From the IMG/VR virus record IMGVR_UViG_3300042892_002448, positions 1-22,659 of that record: a stretch of 22,659 nt of DNA, one strand, 5' to 3'. Of the stretch, positions 18,194 to 22,659 are shown piece after piece. This DNA is from a virus. The notes below the pieces were generated by a model that saw nothing but the letters and a program-made list of their open reading frames with translations, had not been told where the DNA came from and did not search any database. The translations under genes were made by a program, and so were the position numbers. Positions within the stretch are counted from its first letter, which is position 1. Every line of letters begins with the position of its first letter.

Positions 18194-18880
18194 ATGGAAA
18201 CAGTTTGGATATATACATTAAGTGACCCTTTAACGTTAAAAGTTAAATATGTTGGTAAAACTTGTAGGATAAATAGAAGGTTGAATGACCATTTGAAATG
18301 TACTGGTCGAAGCAAAAAAGATGCTTGGGTTAAATCTTTAAAAAATAAAAATTTGTCACCTATACTTGAAATATTAGATATTGGTGACAAAAAAAATTGT
18401 GATTTGTTAGAACAATATTGGATAAGTCAGTTTAGAGCGTGGGGTTTTGAACTAAAAAACATGACAGATGGAGGGGATGGTTCTTATGGTCTAATACCAT
18501 GGAATAAGGGGTTGAAAGGAGTGTTTACACATTCAGAAAAATCTAAACTAGAAATGAGTAAACAGAGAAAAGGAAAACATGTTGGTGAAAATAATCCAAT
18601 GTATGGTAAAAAACTATCACCAGAAACAATAAAAAAACAAAACAATAAAAAAATTGGTAGTAAACGTTCTAACGAATTTAAAAATAAAAGAACTGGTGAA
18701 AAAAACCCTAATGCAAAACCAGTATATTGTTTTACTATCGATGGTGTATTTGTTAAAAAATATGAGTGTGCTAGATTTACAGTTGAAGATGGTTTTGATT
18801 GGAATATAGTTTCTAAAGTTTGTAGAGGCATTAATAAAACACACAAAAAACATGTTTTTTCATTTGAAGAAAAATTTTAA
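18194..18880 (+). CDS. GIY-YIG homing endonuclease with NUMOD domains
   Basis: 228 aa, stand-alone. Residues 1-85 are the GIY-YIG nuclease domain (WIYTLSDP as the GIY strand, KYVGKT as the YIG strand, Arg in RINRRLNDH, Glu in CDLLEQYWI as the metal ligand). Then NUMOD3 repeats (HSEKSKLEMSKQRKGKH, NNPMYGKKLSPETIKK) that lie in the DNA minor groove, and a C-terminal NUMOD1-type helix-turn-helix (KPVYCFTIDGVFVKKYECAR). It cuts intron- or gene-specific DNA sites to spread itself. It has no intron around it and has its own TATTTATT element. The frame-disrupted gene upstream may reflect its insertion. Confidence 0.92.
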   Translation: METVWIYTLSDPLTLKVKYVGKTCRINRRLNDHLKCTGRSKKDAWVKSLKNKNLSPILEILDIGDKKNCDLLEQYWISQFRAWGFELKNMTDGGDGSYGLIPWNKGLKGVFTHSEKSKLEMSKQRKGKHVGENNPMYGKKLSPETIKKQNNKKIGSKRSNEFKNKRTGEKNPNAKPVYCFTIDGVFVKKYECARFTVEDGFDWNIVSKVCRGINKTHKKHVFSFEEKF

Positions 18881-18881
18881 T

Positions 18882-19064
18882 ATGAACGATTTTAAATTTA
18901 TACAAGGAGTAGATTATTACCTAGAAAAGGGGCAGATAATTATGACCGAAGAATACCTAGCAAAAAGAAGCACTTGTTGTGGCAGTGGTTGCAGACATTG
19001 CCCTTTTTGGCCAGCATATACCAAAGGTAATAAAGAATTGGCTATTAAACCTAAAAACGATTGA
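18882..19064 (+). CDS. DUF5522 family Cys-rich protein
   Basis: 60 aa from ATG 18882, one base after the endonuclease stop. It carries the family signature: D-Y-Y-x-x-x-G (VDYYLEKGQIIMTEEYLAKR) and CCGSGCRHCPFWPAY. Four Cys plus His in CCxxGCRHCP suggest a metal site. The family occurs as short proteins across bacteria with no known function. Rare in phages to my knowledge. Confidence 0.82.
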   Translation: MNDFKFIQGVDYYLEKGQIIMTEEYLAKRSTCCGSGCRHCPFWPAYTKGNKELAIKPKND

Positions 19065-19084
19065 CATTTTATGATTTTTATCGA

Positions 19085-19092
19085 TATTTATT
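19085..19092 (+). promoter_or_regulatory. TATTTATT element (candidate late-type promoter)
   Basis: TATTTATT in the sequence CGATATTTATTG, 17 bases before ATG 19110. Confidence 0.4.
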
Positions 19093-19109
19093 GATAAACA
19101 ACATATAAA

Positions 19110-21419
19110 ATGAAATTAGGGAACATATACAACCAAATACTAGCTGAAGATTTTAAATCTCAAACAAAACGATATTTAGACCAAGGAATTGATTCTGATA
19201 TTGTTAAATCTTATATTGAGAAATTTAAGCATATTAGAGATAAAAAATATAAAGAAATGTTTGATACAAATCTAAACATTTCTGTTGACCCAAAAAGAAG
19301 AAATGACATTGATGCTTATTCAGATTTTCATGAACTAGAACAATTAGTTGATTATGTTAGTGGTCAAAGACAAGGTATTTCTGGTATCGGTAAAAGTGAT
19401 GCAAAAGAAACAATTGAAGTTACAGGTGAACCAATATTTAAAGATGCTAATATTGAATTGTTTTATGCTGATAATCCAAGAGCTTGTATTAAGTACAAAG
19501 GTAAGTTTCCTTATTCATGGTGTGTAGCTCGTTCTGATTCTTCTAATATGTTTTATACATATAGATTCAAGCCATATGAACCAGCATTTTATTTTGTTAA
19601 AAACCTACCAGCAACTGAAAAAGAATTTGGTATTTGGAATATGGCTAAGAATGTATTCAAAGGTCAGTTTAAAAATAAATACCATTTCTTTGTTATTCAA
19701 GTTCCTAAGAACGTAAACATGGAAGACCTGGATTCTGAGCAATATATTGTTTCGTCAGCTAATAATGATGGTGATACTCAAATGAGTTGGAAACAAATTC
19801 TTAAGATAAATCCTAAGTTAGCTCCATTACATAAATTACTAGAACCAAAACCATTTACTCCAGAAGAAAGAGAGAAACATCAAAAGTTTAAAAATGGTAT
19901 TGGTGATAAAGAATTTGAAAAGTTATCATACGAAGATAAACGTAGTTATTTAGATATCTACCCAACTATAGCAAGACCAATAACTCTTCGTCAATTACAA
20001 GCATTACCAGACGACTTATTAAATCTATATGTTTCATTTGGTATTGGTCTTGATGATGAACAATTTGCTTTTATTAAACCAAAAAAAGAAGTTCTTAAAC
20101 GATATGCTCAAATCAGTAAACGTAAGTTTGATGAGTACATGAATAGAGATAGCTATGATAGAAGACAATTAAAAATGTATTATAGTGAATTGGTATTACT
20201 ATCTGATAGTGATATTAAAACATATTTAGAATCTTTGTCATCATCAGCTATTAATGATTTCGTTCATACCAACGGTGAAGATAAACTTGAGCTACTAGAA
20301 AAACATTTACCAGATAAATTTGGTGATGAATATCAATCAATTAAAAAATTAGTAATAGCAGCTAAAAATGATGATGAGGCAGCGATTGAGAAATTACAAT
20401 CAATGTTACCAGAAGGTGTTACGTTTTCATTTAGAACTAATAATATAATTTTTGATACATCAGATTACGGTGCTTATATCAAAGATAATTTAGATGATGA
20501 TAAATTAAGTTATTTTAATAATCTTGATGATAGAGCTCATGGGTATGGTAGTTCTTATGATTATTTTGATGGTGATGATGAAGCACTTACTGATACATAC
20601 AAACATTATATTGAAACAATAATTCAAAATAATCCAACATTGGGTAATGAAGTTAAATCAGTTGGTCTTGGTTGGGATGTTGATACTATTGTAGATTTAT
20701 TAGAAAAATCAGAAGATGATATTAAACAAAAAATAAGTGAAGATTATGGTGAAGCTAGAGATGCATCAGAAGAAAAAGAATGGAATGAAATCAGAACAAA
20801 AGTAAGGTCTATTGTTTATTTAGATTGGGAAGATGTCGAAGTTAACCTATCAGCTTTTTTAATGTTTATACCTAATCATGAATTTTTTAGTACTGATAGA
20901 CAAACATTTATCGATAACGTAATCTATTTACTTGAAAATATACTTAGTGGGTACGATGTACCAGAGTCATACGAAGAAGCTTGGGAACGAGTTAGCGAAG
21001 CTGGATATAATTTTAACTTAGGGAATGAAAATTCAATCACTGAAGCGATTGAAGAAGCGATTGAAGAAGCCTTGGCTTTTCAAGATAGTGACGAAGAAGA
21101 TGATGATAGTGAAGAAGATTATAGTGGTGAAAATAATAGAACAATTAAGCTTAAATCACAAATAGTTAAATTACTTAATGATACACTATCTAGTCTTGGA
21201 CAAGATGCTTTTGCTAAAACAATAGAAAACGAATTGGTTAAGATTGATATTGATAGAACAAAGTTTCATATGGATGGTAAAGTCTATATAAAAATGACAA
21301 ATAAGAAAAGTGGTGAAGAACATGAAGGGTATGTGTTTATAAAGGACATACCAACATACTTTACTAATCATAAACTTTTTGAACAGTTAATAAAAATGAA
21401 GCATCTAATGCGTTATTAA
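19110..21419 (+). CDS. Large phage protein, probable head-packaged, unknown
   Basis: 769 aa. The N-terminus MKLGNIYNQILAEDFKSQTK resembles the T4-type capsid-targeting peptide, with L-A-E at 11-13 as a possible prohead-protease site. Residues about 105-240 include ACIKYKGKFPYSWCVARSDS, then NMFYTYR, AFYFV and YHFFVIQVP, a WC..A..N.F..Y....YF pattern that I recall from large uncharacterised phage proteins. The rest is helical with repeats (ITLRQLQALPDDLLNLYVSFG), and a very acidic stretch near 660-680 (DSDEEDDDSEED) separates a C-terminal domain. No enzyme motif recognised. It ends at a strong terminator and is transcribed on its own. Confidence 0.8.
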   Translation: MKLGNIYNQILAEDFKSQTKRYLDQGIDSDIVKSYIEKFKHIRDKKYKEMFDTNLNISVDPKRRNDIDAYSDFHELEQLVDYVSGQRQGISGIGKSDAKETIEVTGEPIFKDANIELFYADNPRACIKYKGKFPYSWCVARSDSSNMFYTYRFKPYEPAFYFVKNLPATEKEFGIWNMAKNVFKGQFKNKYHFFVIQVPKNVNMEDLDSEQYIVSSANNDGDTQMSWKQILKINPKLAPLHKLLEPKPFTPEEREKHQKFKNGIGDKEFEKLSYEDKRSYLDIYPTIARPITLRQLQALPDDLLNLYVSFGIGLDDEQFAFIKPKKEVLKRYAQISKRKFDEYMNRDSYDRRQLKMYYSELVLLSDSDIKTYLESLSSSAINDFVHTNGEDKLELLEKHLPDKFGDEYQSIKKLVIAAKNDDEAAIEKLQSMLPEGVTFSFRTNNIIFDTSDYGAYIKDNLDDDKLSYFNNLDDRAHGYGSSYDYFDGDDEALTDTYKHYIETIIQNNPTLGNEVKSVGLGWDVDTIVDLLEKSEDDIKQKISEDYGEARDASEEKEWNEIRTKVRSIVYLDWEDVEVNLSAFLMFIPNHEFFSTDRQTFIDNVIYLLENILSGYDVPESYEEAWERVSEAGYNFNLGNENSITEAIEEAIEEALAFQDSDEEDDDSEEDYSGENNRTIKLKSQIVKLLNDTLSSLGQDAFAKTIENELVKIDIDRTKFHMDGKVYIKMTNKKSGEEHEGYVFIKDIPTYFTNHKLFEQLIKMKHLMRY

Positions 21420-21423
21420 AATT

Positions 21424-21453
21424 AAATCCCGAATTATTCGGGATTTTTTTTTT
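21424..21453 (+). terminator. Intrinsic terminator
   Basis: AAATCCCGA (21424-21432), 5-nt loop, TCGGGATTT (21438-21446), T run to 21453, five bases after the 769-aa gene. Confidence 0.92.
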
Positions 21454-21461
21454 GAATATAC

Positions 21462-21492
21462 TTGTTTTATTTGAAAACTATTAGTACCTTTG
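21462..21492 (+). promoter_or_regulatory. Bacteroidetes-type promoter, leaderless
   Basis: TTG 21462-21464, 20 bp, TACCTTTG 21485-21492, four bases, ATG 21497. Confidence 0.85.
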
Positions 21493-21496
21493 TTGT

Positions 21497-21646
21497 ATGA
21501 AAATAAAAATATTACAATCAATAGCTAATGGAATAATCAACAGATTAGAGAATGCTAGTCATGATGATATATTTAATTTTTATTTGGAGTTAGGTATGTG
21601 GTATGATAATTTTTGTATCATATATTTAGATTTGTATTTAGATTAA
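21497..21646 (+). CDS. Small protein, 49 aa, unknown
   Basis: Leaderless promoter and start in the standard four-base arrangement. Product MKIKILQSIANGIINRLENA, then a Tyr/Phe/Asp-rich part ending CIIYLDLYLD. Acidic and partly hydrophobic. No family recognised. Next promoter begins 19 bases after its stop. Confidence 0.65.
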   Translation: MKIKILQSIANGIINRLENASHDDIFNFYLELGMWYDNFCIIYLDLYLD

Positions 21647-21664
21647 AAATAAATACAAATTTAC

Positions 21665-21695
21665 TTGACAGGTATTAAAATTGTTAGTATCATTG
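21665..21695 (+). promoter_or_regulatory. Variant promoter before the second RNA cluster
   Basis: TTG 21665-21667, 20 bp, TATCATTG 21688-21695 (one change from TAnnTTTG). No leader ORF follows; the next features are a structured leader and tRNA-Phe. Confidence 0.6.
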
Positions 21696-21732
21696 CAAAA
21701 GAAAAAACAAGTTCATTGATTTAATTAAAAAC

Positions 21733-21797
21733 ATTGGCAAGGTGATGTAAGTTTTCACACCTTTGAAACATTCGGAGAAATACACTGATAAGCCAAT
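21733..21797 (+). ncRNA. Structured leader before tRNA-Phe
   Basis: Outer stem ATTGGC (21733-21738)/GCCAAT (21792-21797) encloses the hairpin AAGGTG...CACCTT. About tRNA size but without T-loop or anticodon arm. Could be a 5' processing or sensory structure. Confidence 0.35.
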
Positions 21798-21799
21798 AT

Positions 21800-21872
21800 G
21801 GTGTGATAGCTCAGCTGGTAGAGCACTAGACTGAAAATCTAGGTGTCGGTGGTTCAAACCCACCTCGCACCA
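21800..21872 (+). tRNA. tRNA-Phe(GAA), third copy
   Basis: 73 nt. Acceptor GGTGTGA/TCGCACC, D stem GCTC/GAGC, anticodon stem CTAGA/TCTAG with loop CTGAAAA, variable loop GTGTC, T stem GGTGG/CCACC with TTCAAAC, discriminator A. Confidence 0.92.
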
Positions 21873-22076
21873 CTAACGGAAGTACCGTGGTGTACATGAC
21901 GGATTTGGTGATTGCAAGCCGAAATTTTCCCATGCTAAGGGGAAGCTAGTCAGAAGGTGTGGCGACACCTAATGACATCCACAAAACGCACAACTTGAAA
22001 TTAATGGCGTGTCCCCTTGACCTAAATGCGATGCTGCGGTTAAGACCAGTAGGAAGTCCTGTAAGAGTTGTGTAAT
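21873..22076 (+). ncRNA. Structured noncoding segment, two candidate RNAs
   Basis: No convincing ORF and no TTCRA T-loop. Part one closes with GTGGTGT (21887-21893)/ACATCCAC (21975-21982) and holds TTCCC...GGGGA with a 7-nt loop ATGCTAA, plus AGGTGT-GGCG-ACACCT inside GTCA/TGAC. Part two closes with CACAACT (21989-21995)/AGTTGTG (22066-22072) and holds CTTGACC/GGTTAAG. Both look like folded RNAs of about 85-95 nt that are not ordinary tRNAs. Confidence 0.4.
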
Positions 22077-22175
22077 GGTCGAGTAGCTCAGTTGGTTCAG
22101 AGCGTAGAAAAAAATCGGCAGATATGCGTTACGGTTGAGTATCTAAGGTCGGTGGTTCGAACCCACTCTCTTCCA
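22077..22175 (+). tRNA. Interrupted or degenerate tRNA-like gene, specificity unclear
   Basis: 99 nt. D arm GCTC/GAGC, variable loop AGGTC and T arm GGTGG/CCACT with TTCGAAC are normal; the acceptor GGTCGAG/CTCTTCC has two mismatches. Between D arm and variable loop are 42 bases instead of 18, so about 24 extra. TAGA (22105-22108) could pair with TCTA (22142-22145), as if the anticodon stem were split by an insertion. Trial removals leave a TGA anticodon, which does not fit the body, so no specificity is assigned. Confidence 0.5.
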
Positions 22176-22322
22176 CTAATATTAGGGTAGAAATACTTAG
22201 GATTAGCTCGCAAAGCTGATATTATACAGAAGAAGTAAGCGGATTGTGTATAGTACTATCAAAACGCCTGTGCTACGGTTATAAACGTACATCAGAAAAG
22301 CACGAATGGGATAATATTAAAT

Positions 22323-22439
22323 GGGGTGGTAGCTCAGTTGGTAGAGCACGTAAAAAATTTAATCTGATAAGATTAATTACAGCAATCCAACTTAAGCCTT
22401 TTAAGCTCGTGGTCGCTGGTTCGAATCCAGCCCACCCCA
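22323..22439 (+). tRNA. tRNA-Lys(TTT) interrupted by a 44-nt insertion
   Basis: Acceptor GGGGTGG/CCACCCC, D stem GCTC/GAGC, variable loop TGGTC, T stem GCTGG/CCAGC with TTCGAAT, discriminator A. The 5' strand of the anticodon stem is split: CG at 22349-22350, then 44 extra bases (22351-22394), then AGC (22395-22397), loop CTTTTAA, and 3' strand GCTCG. Deleting 22351-22394 gives a perfect 73-nt tRNA-Lys(TTT) with stem CGAGC/GCTCG. The insert itself contains TTAATCT-GATA-AGATTAA (22359-22376). Confidence 0.85.
22351..22394 (+). other. Intron-like insert in tRNA-Lys
   Basis: 44 nt between tRNA positions 28 and 29. Begins TAAAAAATTT, ends AACTTA, and carries a 7-bp hairpin with GATA loop. Far too short for a group I intron. 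Confidence 0.7.
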
Positions 22440-22444
22440 CATAT

Positions 22445-22515
22445 TGCATATTAGTGAAGGGGTATCATACTCCCGTTTTAAGGGAGAGTCCTAAGTTCGA
22501 GTCTTGGGTATGCGA
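22445..22515 (+). tRNA. tRNA-Lys(TTT), uninterrupted
   Basis: 71 nt. Acceptor TGCATAT/GTATGCG with wobble pairs at both ends, anticodon stem CTCCC/GGGAG with loop GTTTTAA, T stem CTAAG/CTTGG with TTCGAGT, discriminator A. Follows the interrupted tRNA-Lys by five bases. Confidence 0.85.
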
Positions 22516-22518
22516 CAA

Positions 22519-22602
22519 TGGAAGTATGTCATGGGAAAATAACGTTCAAGTACCAGTGACAGAGTAGCAATACTTGTGGGTTCAAATCCATCTATGCTCC
22601 AC
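22519..22602 (+). tRNA. tRNA-like element, probably interrupted or degenerate
   Basis: A T-loop motif (GGGTTCAAATCC near 22576-22587) is followed by ATGCTCC, which can pair with GGA-GTAT near the 5' end if one A is bulged. Between them CAAGTA (22545-22550) and TACTTG (22569-22574) could form an anticodon stem with an 18-nt loop instead of 7. T-stem pairing is poor. Specificity unknown. Confidence 0.35.
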
Positions 22603-22634
22603 AAAATAACGTGAGTACAATAAAAAAAAAAAGA

Positions 22635-22659
22635 ATGGGAAATTACATGCGAATGAATG
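22635..22659 (+). CDS. Possible start of a gene running out of the window
   Basis: ATG 22635 opens a frame (MGNYMRMN) that continues past the end. Only eight codons are visible, so this is weak; a purine-rich run precedes it. Confidence 0.25.

Noticed and set aside
18484-18853. Two long minus-strand ORFs
   Set aside because: Antisense to the clear GIY-YIG/NUMOD endonuclease; Phe-rich composition comes from A-rich coding DNA.
21884-21982. tRNA-Ser(GCT) from the ATGCTAA loop on a 5-bp stem
   Set aside because: No T arm or TTCRA loop and no acceptable acceptor geometry; kept only as a structured RNA candidate.
22323-22439. Group I intron in tRNA-Lys
   Set aside because: 44 nt is far too short and the site is in the stem, not the anticodon loop.
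22244-22567. Plus-strand ORF of 107 codons
   Set aside because: Runs through both tRNA-Lys genes, including their T loops; not coding.

Overview
This window looks like part of a large, tRNA-rich phage of a Bacteroidetes (probably Flavobacteria-type) host. The DNA is AT-rich, genes are packed with ATGA/TAATG overlaps, and most starts lack a Shine-Dalgarno site. At least twelve promoters share the Bacteroidetes form TTG - 20 bp - TAnnTTTG. There is a T4-type ATP DNA ligase, an Rnl2-type RNA ligase, stand-alone GIY-YIG nucleases, a large tRNA array and many small phage-type genes of unknown function. No integrase, IS element, CRISPR array or rRNA was seen.

Layout. 1-456 is the end of an HD hydrolase resembling ppGpp hydrolases. 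438-4351 is an operon: small protein, DNA ligase, membrane coiled-coil protein, outer-membrane-like barrel, P-loop protein, RNA ligase. 4354-5329 holds small cysteine-rich or unknown proteins and an ExoX-C-like domain. 5317-7157 holds a WGR-PARP protein and a Pth2-like protein. 7183-8594 holds a protein with a capsid-like helix, a 2H phosphoesterase and a small protein. 8597-9292 holds an unknown protein and a ParB-like membrane protein. 9343-10932 holds a pol-beta-type nucleotidyltransferase with a CCA-enzyme-like tail and a YfbR-like HD hydrolase. 10929-13210 holds two small exported proteins, a T5orf172/GIY-YIG protein, an unknown and a possible head-packaged protein. 13244-17447 is the main tRNA array with small genes between. 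17508-21419 holds a coiled-coil protein, a frame-disrupted gene, a homing endonuclease, a DUF5522 protein and a 769-aa possible head-packaged protein. 21462-22602 is a second RNA cluster (Phe, interrupted Lys, Lys, tRNA-like and other structured RNAs).

Main discovery candidate. Two copies of a 73-bp promoter/leader block (13256-13328, 16221-16293; 70/73 identical) each drive a 24-29 codon peptide followed by an intrinsic terminator and then a tRNA cluster. The peptide composition matches the tRNAs behind it. Leader 1 has a run of Val/Ile/Leu/Cys, and its Leu codons TTA, CTT, TTG and CTA match the four downstream tRNA-Leu anticodons TAA, AAG, CAA and TAG; Cys and Val tRNAs are also there. Leader 2 has an 11-residue run made only of Phe, Asp, Ala and Glu, exactly the specificities of the nine downstream tRNAs. 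Leader 1 also has a plausible antiterminator that competes with its terminator. I infer attenuators that sense shortage of the very tRNAs the phage encodes.

Second theme. Several tRNA genes are abnormal and sit near ordinary tRNAs of the same specificity: Cys, Glu and Asp with long variable arms, and a Lys(TTT) with a 44-nt insertion in the anticodon stem whose removal leaves a perfect 73-nt tRNA. The window also encodes an RNA ligase, a 2H phosphoesterase, a CCA-enzyme-like transferase and a Pth2-like protein, so tRNA repair or splicing by the phage is an attractive hypothesis.

A second promoter-like element (TATTTATT) precedes three proteins that start with T4-like head-targeting peptides ending in (I/L)xE.
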